From contig NZ_CP050451.1 in NCBI RefSeq assembly GCF_014171595.1, positions 3,224,001 through 3,288,000 on the forward strand: DNA of 64,000 nt, given 5' to 3'. Positions 1 through 9,108 of the stretch are shown here, one piece after another. Within the stretch, counting starts at the first letter, position 1. Every line of letters begins with the position of its first letter. The notes beneath the pieces were generated by a model that made no database searches, had not been told where the DNA came from, and saw only the letters and a list, made by a program, of their open reading frames with translations. Made by a program: the position numbers and the translations under genes. The DNA is from Massilia sp. Se16.2.3 (GTDB lineage Bacteria > Pseudomonadota > Gammaproteobacteria > Burkholderiales > Burkholderiaceae_D).

Positions 1-40
1 GGATCACGACATAGCCCCAGCCGATTGCGACGATCCACAT
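1..40 (-). CDS. Partial CDS, 5' end of a probable membrane protein
   Basis: Only the first 13 codons are inside the window. Read from the ATG at 40 they give a hydrophobic start, MWIVAIGWGYVVI, which looks like a membrane segment. A ggag ribosome binding site lies just upstream on the minus strand (about 49-53). The gene is divergent from phaC across a gap of about 78 bases. No function can be given from this fragment. Confidence 0.5.
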   Translation of the reverse strand, partial: MWIVAIGWGYVVI

Positions 41-118
41 GCGTTTCTCCGGTTGCTCGTTTCAAGTAACTATTTCAGCTAGCATTTCAGCTCATAACCG
101 ATTCTAACGGATGCCGAC

Positions 119-1864
119 ATGAACATGCCCGACCCCCAAGCTGTTGCCGCCACCTGGATGAACCAGTTCACCGATCCCGCCGCCTGGCAAGGCTGGCTGA
201 AGATGCCGGCCGTGGAAGGCTTCAACGGCACCGCGGCCAATCCGCTCGCGGGCGTCCTGAAGGACTTCAACGTCGGCATCGCGCCGCAACGCGTGGAAGA
301 ACTGCGCAATGACTACCTGCAGAAGGCTGCGCGCCTGTGGCAGGACCTGATGTCCGGCAAGACGCCGGCCTTGCACGACAAGCGTTTTTCGTCCTCGGAG
401 TGGACCGCCAACCCGTTCCCGGCCTTTACGGCCGCATCCTACCTGCTCAACGCCGACTTCCTGCTGGCATTGAGCGACGCCGTCGAGGCGGGCCCGCGCG
501 AACGCCAGAAGATCCGTTTCGCCGTGCAGCAAATGGTCGACGCGATGTCGCCGGCGAACTTCCTGGCGACCAATCCCGAAGTCCAGGCCAAGATCCTCGA
601 GACCAAGGGCGAAAGCCTGACGAAGGGCTTGCAGAACATGCTGGCGGACATGCAGAAGGGCCGTATTTCCCAGTCCGACGAGTCGGCCTTCGAGGTGGGG
701 GTGAATGTCGGCACGACGCCCGGTCAGGTGGTCTACGAGAACGAGCTGTTCCAGCTGATCCAGTACAGCCCGGCCACGCCGACCGTGCGCGCCGTGCCGC
801 TGCTGATGATTCCGCCTTGCATCAACAAGTTCTACATCCTCGACCTGCAGCCGGACAACTCGCTGGTGCGCTACGTGGTCGAGCAGGGCAATACCGTCTT
901 CATGGTGTCCTGGCGTAACCCGGACAAGTCGATGGGCGCGCTGACCTGGGACGACTATGTCGAGCGCGGCGCCATCGAGGCGATCGGCGTGGTGCGCGAG
1001 ATCAGCGGCCAGGACAAGGCGCACGTGTTCGGCTTCTGCGTCGGCGGCACCATCGCCGCGACCGCGCTGTCGGTATTGGCCGCGCGCGGCCAGCAGCCGG
1101 CGGCCAGCCTGTCGCTGCTGACGACCCTGCTGGACTTTTCCGACACGGGTGTGCTCGAGGTCTTCGTCGACGAAGCACAGGTGGCGCTGCGCGAGCAGAA
1201 TCTGGCTAAGGGCGGCATCATGCCGGGACGCGACCTCGCAACCACCTTCTCGGCCCTGCGTCCGAACGACCTGGTGTGGAATTACGTGCAGCAGAACTAC
1301 CTCAAGGGCAAGACGCCGCCGGCCTTCGATTTGCTGTACTGGAATGCCGACAGCACCAACCTGCCAGGACCGATGTTCTGCTGGTACCTGCGCAACACCT
1401 ATCTCGAGAACAAGCTGAAAGTGCCGGGGAAGCTGACGGTCTGCGGCGTGCCGGTGGACCTGGGCCGCATCGATTGCCCGGTCTTCATCTACGGCTCGAA
1501 AGAAGACCACATCGTGCCGTGGCAGGCCGCGTTCGCGTCGATGAACCTGCTCAACCCGAAGAAGGCCAAGGCCAACCGCTTCGTGCTGGGCGCATCCGGC
1601 CACATTGCGGGCGTCATCAACCCGGCCGCGAAAAACAAGCGCAGCTATTGGGTCAATGACAAGAACGGCAAGAGCCGCGCGCGTACGGCCGAAGACTGGT
1701 TCGCCGGCGCCGTCGAGCAGAAGGGCAGCTGGTGGCCGGAATGGGCGCGCTTCCTGCAGGAGAACGGCGGCGCCGAGGTGCCGGCACCGAGCCAGCCGGG
1801 CAACGAGCAGTACCTGCCGTCGGAGCCGGCGCCGGGGCGCTACGTCAAGGCGCGTGCCGACTGA
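119..1864 (+). CDS. phaC: Class I poly(3-hydroxyalkanoate) synthase PhaC
   Basis: PhaC polymerises (R)-3-hydroxyacyl-CoA into polyhydroxyalkanoate on the surface of cytoplasmic granules. The 581-residue protein has the normal class I length. The alpha/beta-hydrolase core carries the lipase-like box GFCVGG with the nucleophile Cys307, the Asp of YGSKEDHIVPW (about D463) and the His of GASGHIAGV (about H495), which together form the Cys-Asp-His triad. The N-terminal third is the usual less conserved synthase domain. The start at 119 was taken because it precedes a second Met two codons later; either is possible. phaR follows on the same strand after about 200 bases, the usual order in this group, while phaA and phaB are not adjacent. 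The ORF is intact. Confidence 0.96.
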   Translation: MNMPDPQAVAATWMNQFTDPAAWQGWLKMPAVEGFNGTAANPLAGVLKDFNVGIAPQRVEELRNDYLQKAARLWQDLMSGKTPALHDKRFSSSEWTANPFPAFTAASYLLNADFLLALSDAVEAGPRERQKIRFAVQQMVDAMSPANFLATNPEVQAKILETKGESLTKGLQNMLADMQKGRISQSDESAFEVGVNVGTTPGQVVYENELFQLIQYSPATPTVRAVPLLMIPPCINKFYILDLQPDNSLVRYVVEQGNTVFMVSWRNPDKSMGALTWDDYVERGAIEAIGVVREISGQDKAHVFGFCVGGTIAATALSVLAARGQQPAASLSLLTTLLDFSDTGVLEVFVDEAQVALREQNLAKGGIMPGRDLATTFSALRPNDLVWNYVQQNYLKGKTPPAFDLLYWNADSTNLPGPMFCWYLRNTYLENKLKVPGKLTVCGVPVDLGRIDCPVFIYGSKEDHIVPWQAAFASMNLLNPKKAKANRFVLGASGHIAGVINPAAKNKRSYWVNDKNGKSRARTAEDWFAGAVEQKGSWWPEWARFLQENGGAEVPAPSQPGNEQYLPSEPAPGRYVKARAD

Positions 1865-1923
1865 GGGCGGCTGCACGCGTGCTGATCTTGCTTGAAAATA
1901 AAATGGGTGGTAAAACCGATAAT

Positions 1924-1950
1924 TGCTGCACCTGCACTGCCGACATGGTA
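1924..1950 (+). promoter_or_regulatory. TGC/GCA-rich element upstream of phaR, possible PhaR site
   Basis: The phaC-phaR gap contains a gctgcacctgcactgc segment, a run of TGC and GCA triplets. PhaR proteins are known to bind TGC-rich sequences in front of phaR and phasin genes, so this is a reasonable autoregulatory site. The assignment is inference from base pattern and position only. Confidence 0.3.
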
Positions 1951-2069
1951 TTTTCCGCCTTGCCGGTGCTGTAGGGCAGCATTGGAGACCGCAGGAGCCT
2001 GGCGCGCCTGCATCGAATCATGTACAAAGCGCGTGCCCACGAAGCCTCGCGCAACCTATGGAACTTGAG

Positions 2070-2627
2070 ATGAGTAGTGCAAAAAACAGTACCGAGCGCC
2101 TGATCAAGAAGTACCCGAACCGTCGTCTCTACGACACCCAGACCAGTTCCTACATCACCCTGACGGACGTCAAGCAACTGGTCCTTGACGCCGACGAGTT
2201 CACCGTGGTCGACGCCAAGTCCAACGAGGACCTGACCCGCAGCATCCTGCTGCAGATCATCCTGGAAGAAGAGGCGAACGGTGCGCCGATGTTCTCGAGC
2301 GCGGTGCTGGCGCAGATCATCCGCTACTACGGCCATGCCATGCAGGGCATGATGGGTTCTTACCTGGAAAAGAACGTGCAGGCGTTCACCGATATCCAGA
2401 ACAAGTTCACCAGCAATGCCGCCGGTGCCCTTGAAGGCAAGCCCTTCAGCCCGGAAATGTGGACCCAGTTCATGAATGTCCAGGGCCCGATGATGCAGGG
2501 CATGATGAACAACTACATCGACCAGAGCAAGAACCTGTTCATGCAGATGCAGGAGCAGATGCAGAACCAGAGCAAGGTGCTGTTTTCCGCCTTCCCGTTC
2601 CCGCCTGCGCCGACCGACAAGAAGTAA
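2070..2627 (+). CDS. phaR: Polyhydroxyalkanoate synthesis repressor PhaR
   Basis: PhaR is a DNA-binding repressor that also binds PHA granules. When polymer accumulates it leaves its operators and phasin genes are switched on. The N-terminal domain has the signature RLIKKYPNRRLYDTQTSSYI (PHB accumulation regulatory DNA-binding domain). The next region, with EFTVVDAKSNEDLTRSILLQ and following, is the PHB_acc domain, and the C-terminal third is Met/Gln-rich. I prefer the ATG at 2070 (protein MSSAKNSTERL...), which matches the family start; the ATG at 2058 would add four residues. It follows phaC in the same direction with its own leader region. Confidence 0.93.
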   Translation: MSSAKNSTERLIKKYPNRRLYDTQTSSYITLTDVKQLVLDADEFTVVDAKSNEDLTRSILLQIILEEEANGAPMFSSAVLAQIIRYYGHAMQGMMGSYLEKNVQAFTDIQNKFTSNAAGALEGKPFSPEMWTQFMNVQGPMMQGMMNNYIDQSKNLFMQMQEQMQNQSKVLFSAFPFPPAPTDKK

Positions 2628-2710
2628 GGGCAGGGTGGCCGGCGGCAGCGCCTGCCGCTGCTCCCGGCGCGGTTGTCGCAGCTGTATTTCCGAGGCATTT
2701 CCTGCGGCCC

Positions 2711-2738
2711 TAGGGTGGAGTCCCCGACTCCACGCGGT
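2711..2738. repeat. Extragenic palindrome (tagggtggagtc...gactccacgcgg)
   Basis: A short palindrome with arms ggagtc and gactcc lies between phaR and rimO. Its flanks tagggt and acgcgg are shared with copies near 42.0, 47.8-48.1, 54.2 and 59.2 kb. The rest of the 269-base gap shows no gene. Confidence 0.7.
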
Positions 2739-2896
2739 CATGCGCTCGCGGACCGCTCACTTTCCCGTGTTCCCCACCGTGCGAATCCGTTGTGGATTCG
2801 CCCAGTGCGGGCGCCAAACCGCCCCCACTGGTGTCTTGCCCGCCCCGCTTCGGGTACAATCGCGGATTGCCCAGAATCTTTTGACGCTCTCCGCCC

Positions 2897-4357
2897 ATGC
2901 TCGAACTCCGCCGCAATCCCGCTCCTGTCGCATCCGCCGACGCTCCCGCAGCAGTCCCGGCCGCCGCTTCGGCCGCGCCGCTGGTCCTCCCCGCCGTCGC
3001 GCCGGGCGCAGCGCCCAAGGTCGGGTTCGTCTCGCTCGGCTGCCCGAAGGCGCTGGTCGACTCCGAACAGATCCTGACCCAGCTGCGCGCCGAAGGCTAC
3101 CAGACCGCCAAGTCCTACGATGGCGCGGACCTGGTGATCGTCAACACCTGCGGCTTCATCGATGCCGCGGTGCAGGAGTCGCTCGATGCCATTGGCGAGG
3201 CGCTGGCCGAGAACGGCCGGGTGATCGTTACCGGCTGCCTGGGCGCCAAGAAGGACGCCTCGGGCCAGGACATCATCACCAAGGTGCACCCGAAGGTGCT
3301 GGCCGTGACCGGTCCGCACGCGGTCGCCGAAGTCATGGACTCGGTGCACCTGCACCTGCCCAAGCCGCACGATCCCTTCATCGACCTGGTTCCCGACCAC
3401 GGCGTGAAGCTCACGCCCAAGCACTACGCCTACCTGAAGATTTCCGAGGGCTGCAACCACCGCTGCAGCTTCTGCATCATCCCGTCGATGCGCGGCGATC
3501 TGGTATCGCGCCCGATCCACGAGGTGCTCATCGAGGCCGAGAACCTGTTCAAGGCCGGCGTCAAGGAACTGCTGGTCATTTCGCAGGACACCAGTGCCTA
3601 CGGCGTGGACGTGAAATTCCGCACCGGTTTCTGGAACGGCCGCCCGATCAAGACGCACATGACCCAGCTCACCGAAGCCCTGGGCCAGCTGGCGCGCCAG
3701 TACGACGCCTGGGTGCGCATGCACTACGTCTATCCATACCCGCACGTCGACCAGGTCATCCCATTGATGGGCGACGGCCACGTGCTGCCTTACCTCGACA
3801 TCCCGATGCAGCACGCCCATCCGGATGTGCTCAAGCGCATGAAGCGTCCGGCCAGTGGCGAGAAAAACCTCGACCGCATCCTGGCATGGCGCAAGATGAA
3901 TCCGGACCTCACCATCCGTTCGACCTTCATCGCCGGTTTCCCCGGGGAGACGGAAGAAGAATTCGAATACCTGCTGGACTTCCTGCGTGAAGCGCAGATC
4001 GACCGGCTGGGCTGCTTCGCTTACTCGCCAGTCGAAGGCGCGACCGCCAACGAGCTGGCCAATCCGGTGCCGCAGGAAGTGCGCGAAGAACGCCGCGCCC
4101 GCGTCATGCTGCTGCAGGAAGAAATTTCGCTCAAGCGCCTGCAGGCCAAGGTCGGCAAGACGATTCGCGTGCTGATCGACGAAGTCAACGCGCGCGAGGC
4201 GATCGGACGCTCGGCCGCGGACGCGCCGGAAATCGACGGCGTCGTCCACATCAAGCGCTCGCTCGTTCCCGGCAAGGCCAAGCTGGCGGTCGGCCAGTTC
4301 GCCGATGTTGTCGTCACCAAGGCGGACGCGCACGACCTCTGGGCCAGCCTGGCGTGA
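2897..4357 (+). CDS. rimO: Ribosomal protein S12 (Asp) methylthiotransferase RimO
   Basis: RimO is a radical-SAM enzyme that methylthiolates the conserved aspartate of ribosomal protein S12. The N-terminal MTTase domain carries three Fe-S cysteines (C49 in [14 protein letters not shown]85 in NTCGFID, C114 in GCLGAK). The radical-SAM motif CNHRCSFC gives C186, C190 and C193. A C-terminal TRAM domain follows (about 400-480). The 486-residue length exceeds the usual 440 or so because of an Ala/Pro-rich N-terminal extension of about 40 residues before the conserved [12 protein letters not shown] shorter start is possible, but no later Met precedes the conserved region, so the ATG at 2897 was kept. 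Confidence 0.95.
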   Translation: MLELRRNPAPVASADAPAAVPAAASAAPLVLPAVAPGAAPKVGFVSLGCPKALVDSEQILTQLRAEGYQTAKSYDGADLVIVNTCGFIDAAVQESLDAIGEALAENGRVIVTGCLGAKKDASGQDIITKVHPKVLAVTGPHAVAEVMDSVHLHLPKPHDPFIDLVPDHGVKLTPKHYAYLKISEGCNHRCSFCIIPSMRGDLVSRPIHEVLIEAENLFKAGVKELLVISQDTSAYGVDVKFRTGFWNGRPIKTHMTQLTEALGQLARQYDAWVRMHYVYPYPHVDQVIPLMGDGHVLPYLDIPMQHAHPDVLKRMKRPASGEKNLDRILAWRKMNPDLTIRSTFIAGFPGETEEEFEYLLDFLREAQIDRLGCFAYSPVEGATANELANPVPQEVREERRARVMLLQEEISLKRLQAKVGKTIRVLIDEVNAREAIGRSAADAPEIDGVVHIKRSLVPGKAKLAVGQFADVVVTKADAHDLWASLA

Positions 4358-4550
4358 TGCTGTAGGCTTGCGTGCTCGTTGAGGCCGCGCCTCGACGGGC
4401 AGCCGAGGCGGGAACGGGTAAAACCGAAATCAAGGGGTGGCGTGGGCTTGCGGCCTGACGCGGTATAGTACGGCTACAGGCTTCCCGGGCCGCTGCGTCA
4501 CGCAGTGGTCGAGCCGCCTGTTTGCTCGCCACCTTCCGCCCGACATCGCC

Positions 4551-5718
4551 ATGCCCAAGAAATCCCTCCAGACCACCCTCGTCCACACGGACTACACGCC
4601 CCCCACCGGCTTCGACGCCTATCCACCTGCCATCCACCACGCCTCCACGGTGCTGTTCAAGGACATGGCGGACCTGCGCTCCGGCCAGTGGAAGGACAAG
4701 AGCGCCTACACCTACGGCCTGCACGGCACCCCGACCACGTTCACGCTGGAAGCGCGGCTGGCGGAGATCGAAGGCGGCAGCCACTGCCTGCTGGCGCCCT
4801 CGGGGCTGGCGGCCATCTCGATGGTGGACTTCGGCCTGTTGAAGAGCGGCGACGATGTCCTGCTGCCCGATAACGTCTACAACCCGAACCGCGAATTGGG
4901 GCGCTGGCTGTCGAACGACTTCGGCATCAGTGCGCGCTACTACGATCCGCTGGTGGGCGCCGGCATTGCCGAATTGATCCAGCCGAACACCAAACTCATC
5001 TGGACCGAGGCGCCGGGATCGGTATCGATGGAAGTGCCGGACTTGCCGGCGATCTGCGCGGCAGCCCATGCGCGCGGCGTGCTGGTGGCGCTCGACAATA
5101 CCTGGTCCGCGGGCATCGCGCTGCGCGGCTTCGACCTCGGCGTCGACATCGTCATGACGGCGCTGACGAAATACCAGTCGGGCGGCTCCGACGTGCTGAT
5201 GGGGGCCGTCGTCACCCGCGACAAGGCCATCAATGACCGCATCGCCATGGCGCACATGCGCCTGGGAATGGGCGTGAGCGCGGACGACGCCTACGGTCAT
5301 GCGCGGCCTGCCGACGATGAAGCTGCGCTTCGAGGCCCACGACGCCTCGGCACGCAAGGTGGCCGCATGGCTGCAGGCGCGTCCCGAGATCCGCCGCGTG
5401 CTGCACCCGGCCTTTCCGGATTGCCCCGGGCACGAGCACTGGCGCCGCGATTTCACCGGGGCGGGCGGTTTGTTCTCGGTGATTTTTGATGCACGCTACA
5501 CGGAGGCGCAGACCGACCGCTTTGTCGACGCCCTTGAACTTTTTGGACTAGGCTACAGCTGGGGCGGCGCCAATAGCCTGGTGGTGCCTTATCGGATGGG
5601 GACGATCCGGCGCGACTGGCAGGAGCAGGGCACGCTGGTGCGCTTCAATATCGGGCTGGAAGACACATCCGACCTGATCGCCGATATCGAGCAGGCGCTG
5701 GGCAAGCTCGGCGCGTAG
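4551..5718 (+). CDS. metC: Cystathionine beta-lyase-like PLP enzyme (frameshifted near 5294)
   Basis: This is a Cys/Met-metabolism PLP-dependent lyase of the MetC type, which cleaves cystathionine to homocysteine, pyruvate and ammonia. From the ATG at 4551 the protein MPKKSLQTTLVHTDY... contains the PLP-binding lysine in TALTKYQSGGSDV (K207) and the Asp of LDNTWSAG. At about 5294 the frame breaks: the first frame runs into DDAYGHARP, while the second gives MRGLPTMKLRFE and continues to a normal C-terminus at 5718. Joining the frames needs two extra bases (Tyr-Leu-Val-Met-Arg-Gly expected, ct missing after tac). Everything else is family-like, so a sequence error or a very recent mutation is likely. 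Confidence 0.85.
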
Positions 5719-5760
5719 GCGTACGGGCGGGCGCCCTGGTGCCATGCGGACCGGGACACG

Positions 5761-5799
5761 AAACGACAAGGCCGCGAGCGTATCGCGGCCTTGTCGTTT
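5761..5799. terminator. Bidirectional terminator between metC and cheV
   Basis: A perfect 17-base inverted repeat (aaacgacaaggccgcga / tcgcggccttgtcgttt) with a five-base loop lies between two convergent genes. T runs on both strands make it usable in both directions. Confidence 0.9.
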
Positions 5800-5821
5800 T
5801 GCCGGTATTAGCCTGCCGGAC

Positions 5822-6781
5822 TTACTGCTTCAGCACGCGGCGCAGCGTAGCGGCCAGGTCCTCGGCCGAGAACTTGGCGACATAGGCGTCGGCGCCGATC
5901 TTCTTCACGTGCTCTTCATTGGTCGTGCCCGACAGCGAGGAGTGGATGACGACCGGCAGGTTGGCGAAGCGCGCGTTCTTCTTGACGTTGCGGGTAAGCG
6001 TAAAACCATCCATCTCGGGCATCTCGAGGTCGGTCAGCACGAGGGCAACCTTGTCGTAGACGCTCTTGCCTTCGGACTCGGCGGCGTCGGCGATGTGGTG
6101 CAGCTGCTCCCAGGCTTCCTTGCCGCTCTTCGTCATCACGAAAGGCAGGCCCATGACCTCCAGGCCCTGTTCGATCAGGGCGCGTGCGACGACGGAATCG
6201 TCGGCGGCCAGGATGACCGAGCCCGGCTTGATCGCGATCTTCGCGCCCACGGTCTGGGCGCTGATCTCGGGGCCGGTATCCGGATTCATGTTACGCAGGA
6301 TGGTCTCGACGTCGAGCACCTGGGCCAGGCGGGCGGGCGCGCCGTTCTCGCCTTCCAGGCGGGCGATGCTGGTGACCATGCCGCTGCCGGCGCTTTTCTC
6401 GGCCGACATCACCTGGCTCCAGTCCAGGCGCACGATCTCTTCGACGCTCTCGACGGCGAAGGCCTGGGTAGTGCGGGCGAACTCGGTGACGAGCATGATG
6501 TTCAGTCCGGTCTTCGGGATCACACCAGCAATCGCCGGCAGGTCCAGCACCTGGATGATCTGTCCGCGCAGGTTGACCACGCCCAGCACATGCGGCGGCG
6601 ATCCGGCCACGGCGGTTACCGACGGCATCGCAACGATCTCACGGATCTTGAACACGTTAATGCCGAACAATTCATTGCGCTCGCCGTTGGCGTCGCCGCC
6701 GAGGCGGAACAACAGAAGCTCGAATTTGTTGGTGCCGGTGAGGTTGCTGCGCTCGTCGACTTCCTGCTGAACTGATTTCAT
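5822..6781 (-). CDS. cheV: Chemotaxis coupling protein CheV (CheW-REC fusion)
   Basis: CheV couples chemoreceptors to the CheA kinase and has a receiver domain that tunes adaptation. Residues about 20-160 form a CheW domain (NKFELLLFRLGG, FGINVFKIREIV, GVVNLRGQIIQVLDLP). Residues about 190-319 form a response-regulator receiver with ILAADDSVVAR at the acidic pocket and VLTDLEMPEMDG holding the phosphorylatable Asp. The length of 319 is normal for CheV. It stands alone here; a chemoreceptor gene lies 50 kb away in the same window. Confidence 0.94.
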   Translation of the reverse strand: MKSVQQEVDERSNLTGTNKFELLLFRLGGDANGERNELFGINVFKIREIVAMPSVTAVAGSPPHVLGVVNLRGQIIQVLDLPAIAGVIPKTGLNIMLVTEFARTTQAFAVESVEEIVRLDWSQVMSAEKSAGSGMVTSIARLEGENGAPARLAQVLDVETILRNMNPDTGPEISAQTVGAKIAIKPGSVILAADDSVVARALIEQGLEVMGLPFVMTKSGKEAWEQLHHIADAAESEGKSVYDKVALVLTDLEMPEMDGFTLTRNVKKNARFANLPVVIHSSLSGTTNEEHVKKIGADAYVAKFSAEDLAATLRRVLKQ

Positions 6782-6857
6782 ATTCCATCCCGAAAAGTGA
6801 TAATGCCATCAGGAAAGTATTCTAGCCGCTAAAATGCCGAAATGCGCAAAAACGTCG

Positions 6858-7220
6858 TCAAATCGGCATGGCTTTGTTGTTGTTGAGATCCAAAAAACCA
6901 CGAATTAGACGATACGCCTTCCAGACGATGGCCAGCGGGAACACCGCCCAGGCAAACAGGAGGCCGATGATCGAGAAGATCAGGATCCAGCCGATGACGA
7001 CCCAGAGCACGTAGTACCAGAAGGAGCGGATCATCCAGCTGTGGTGGGTCTGGACCATGGTGCCTGCCGTCTCTCCGCGCTTGATGTAGTTGAAGATGAG
7101 CGGAAGGAAGGAGAGCATGCCAAGCGACAGCACGAGACAGGCCCCGTGTACCAGGTAGAGGATGCGCGCCATCTGCTTGGCGTCATCAAGTTCGCGATCC
7201 AGGACGAGCTGCTGCGACAT
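6858..7220 (-). CDS. Small membrane protein (COG3671/DUF4870-like)
   Basis: The 120-residue protein has a short charged N-terminus (MSQQLVLDRELDDAKQMAR) and three hydrophobic stretches, about residues 20-45, 65-85 and 85-105. The pattern LPLIFNYIKRGETAG followed by a His-containing loop and two close helices resembles the COG3671/DUF4870 group of predicted inner-membrane proteins. No catalytic residues are apparent. It lies between cheV and trxC on the same strand, about 76 bases upstream of cheV. Confidence 0.7.
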   Translation of the reverse strand: MSQQLVLDRELDDAKQMARILYLVHGACLVLSLGMLSFLPLIFNYIKRGETAGTMVQTHHSWMIRSFWYYVLWVVIGWILIFSIIGLLFAWAVFPLAIVWKAYRLIRGFLDLNNNKAMPI

Positions 7221-7361
7221 GCGCTTCTCCTTGCGGGACGACCCCGCTTCGGTCCGATTGTAGCAGCGATTCCCGAGCAGTTCCGCTCCCCTGCGTGCTT
7301 GCGCGCGGCCCCTGGGCGCGCGGGCAAGGGCGCGGATGTCAGCGCCGATTCCGCCACACTT

Positions 7362-7796
7362 CTATAGCTGGGAGCGCACCCAGGCTGCGATGCCGCCGGC
7401 GTCCATGGCCCCAGCCTGGCGCGCGACTTCGCGCCCGCCTCTGAACAGCGCCAGCGTCGGAATGCTGCGGATGGCAAAGCGCGCGGACAATTCCTGGGCG
7501 CGTTCCGTATCGACTTTCAACAGGCGTACATGCGGCTCGAGTGCGCTTGCGGCCCGCGCATAGTGCGGCGCCATCATCTTGCACGGCCCGCACCACTCGG
7601 CCCAGAAGTCGACCAGTACGGGAATGTCGTTGCGAGCGATATGACGCTCGAAGCTGGCTGCGGAAACGTCGAGCGGATGTCCCGCAAACAACGGCTTGGC
7701 GCACTTGCCGCAGACGGGGGCGTCGGTCAAACGGGCCGGCGCCATGCGATTGACGGCTTCGCATTGAGGGCAGACGATGTGGATGGGGTCGGTCAC
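7362..7796 (-). CDS. trxC: Thioredoxin 2 (zinc-binding TrxC)
   Basis: TrxC is a cytoplasmic disulfide reductase linked to oxidative stress. The N-terminal CPQC and CGKC pairs (about residues 9-12 and 29-32) form the zinc site that distinguishes TrxC from TrxA. The active site is WCGPC in FWAEWCGPCKMMAP, and the cis-Pro region RSIPTL is present. The 144-residue length is normal. A ggag-like ribosome binding site (gaggagat) precedes the ATG at 7796. Confidence 0.95.
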   Translation of the reverse strand: MTDPIHIVCPQCEAVNRMAPARLTDAPVCGKCAKPLFAGHPLDVSAASFERHIARNDIPVLVDFWAEWCGPCKMMAPHYARAASALEPHVRLLKVDTERAQELSARFAIRSIPTLALFRGGREVARQAGAMDAGGIAAWVRSQL

Positions 7797-8039
7797 GTGA
7801 ATCTCCTCGCACAGTCGATTGTGTTGACCGTATTGTATGTCGTCGGCGCATGCTATCGTCCAGCGCGTGCTCCGTGCGCCTGCGCGTTGACGAGATAGGT
7901 CTGGCTGGTGCGCAGTAGTGAGCGTCGGAGTGGTCCTCGTCGGCAGCGATCAGATGAATAGCTAGACCGCGATAGGCTGGCAGGCGCACATCACTGTTCC
8001 TCGACGGGCGCGCGACGCACTGGCTTCGGGACCAGGGAT

Positions 8040-8290
8040 GCGCACTTCGCCGCAGTGTGGCAACTGATAGACATCATAATAATACGACCGTCGTCACTGC
8101 CGCGATCGAGCCGGAAGTCGACTCTGGCTGCCTTGCTAAATATTCCAACTAGATGGCTTTACGAGCGGCTTCCGAGGGTCATTTCGCGTTTTCTGCTGAC
8201 GTGTACACCGACATCGCGAAAAGCAGTCATCGCGTTGAACTGGAACCCATCCAGGTCTAGTTGACCGGTGAAAAAAGCGATTGGGATGGT
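8040..8290 (-). pseudogene. Remnant duplicate of the neighbouring immunity-like gene
   Basis: On the minus strand, FTGQLDLDGFQFN, then FRDVGVHVSRKREM, then an in-frame TAA (8159-8161), then GIFSKAARVDFRLDRGSDDG and SISC align nearly without gaps with the C-terminal half of the gene at 8427-9104 (FQGRLTLDGFTFD, FRDIGMRADKRREL, GRFSSAANLSFWLDSGDDLG, SISC). The upstream part (to about 8400) is too degraded to follow and needs frame changes. This is therefore a dead tandem copy. The GC content is lower than in the surrounding genes. The interval 7797-8039 shows no other gene. Confidence 0.7.
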
Positions 8291-8426
8291 CGTTTCTACT
8301 CAGCCGAAGAAGAGTAAGGTGTCGTTCAAGGGGATAGATCTAGAAGGGATGAGGGAACGCGCAAAGCAGATGGACGGCAACGTTGCAATGCCGCCTTTAA
8401 CGAAACCGTATCCAATTCAGTACCTT

Positions 8427-9104
8427 TTAGTGGGGCCGCAGTGTGGTTTTTGGTATCAGTGCTCTGCAAGCATCAGTATCCACGCAACTGATCGAAAGTT
8501 CCGTCACATGGCCGAGATCATCCCCGCTATCCAACCAGAAGGATAAGTTCGCAGCACTGCTGAAACGCCCCCACGGATGACCACAGTAATGACCCCCACA
8601 TCGTAACTCTCTTCGTTTATCGGCGCGCATCCCAATATCCCGAAATGAAGTTGTAGAATCGAATGTAAAGCCGTCGAGCGTCAAACGGCCTTGAAACAGT
8701 TTCGCAGGAGATGACGATGAGCGCCCCAGCATTTGATCGGACTCATCCCATCCCAATTGGATGTTGACGAACTTCACCTTCGTCAGGTCCCTCCTGTCAC
8801 TGCCCACTGTTATGCCGAATTCATCCCAAATACAGGTAGTTATGCTTGTGCCTGCCTTGGTGCATCGCGGCTCGCTGGGCAGTACTTTCATCCATGATGA
8901 GATTGTGCCGCCAAGCCAGACTGTTGTGCCATTTATCGACAACGATGCGCCGCTTATCGCAACAGAGGGGCCACCCCTGCCCGCAATACTGTTGGCTACG
9001 TTGTGCAGTCGTTCTGTTTTCTCAGTGGGTGTGGAAACATGCGCTGCAGCGGAAAAAGGCGGGAAGAATAACAAAAGGATTATCAATGATTGACGAAGGC
9101 GCAT
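8427..9104 (-). CDS. Secreted hypothetical protein, probable effector-immunity type (DUF7738-like)
   Basis: The start at 9104 was chosen because it opens a clear signal peptide (MRLRQSLIILLLFFPPFSAAA); the ORF could extend nine codons further up. The mature part of about 200 residues has an opening VAISGASLSINGTTVWLGG, then a WDEFGITV segment and a GRLTLDGFTFD segment. This order resembles small secreted or periplasmic proteins such as DUF7738 that often sit beside interbacterial toxin genes, but the family match is from memory and not certain. It has several cysteines and begins four bases after the end of the vgrG-derived gene upstream, so both would be co-transcribed. A dead copy follows it. 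Role as an immunity protein is inferred from context. Confidence 0.65.
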   Translation of the reverse strand: MRLRQSLIILLLFFPPFSAAAHVSTPTEKTERLHNVANSIAGRGGPSVAISGASLSINGTTVWLGGTISSWMKVLPSEPRCTKAGTSITTCIWDEFGITVGSDRRDLTKVKFVNIQLGWDESDQMLGRSSSSPAKLFQGRLTLDGFTFDSTTSFRDIGMRADKRRELRCGGHYCGHPWGRFSSAANLSFWLDSGDDLGHVTELSISCVDTDACRALIPKTTLRPH

Positions 9105-9108
9105 AGCG

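Noticed and set aside
104..1876. Long open frame of 590 codons opposite phaC
   Set aside because: It mirrors phaC codon positions, is rich in Arg/His/Ala as expected for antisense frames in high-GC DNA, and has no recognisable domain.
8055..8264. Possible 69-codon gene on the plus strand
   Set aside because: The opposite strand over the same bases aligns with the neighbouring secreted protein, so this frame is a shadow of a pseudogene.
8268..8546. Possible 92-codon gene on the plus strand
   Set aside because: It overlaps the immunity-like gene and its dead copy on the other strand, has no clear ribosome binding site or family, and its codon use is uninformative.
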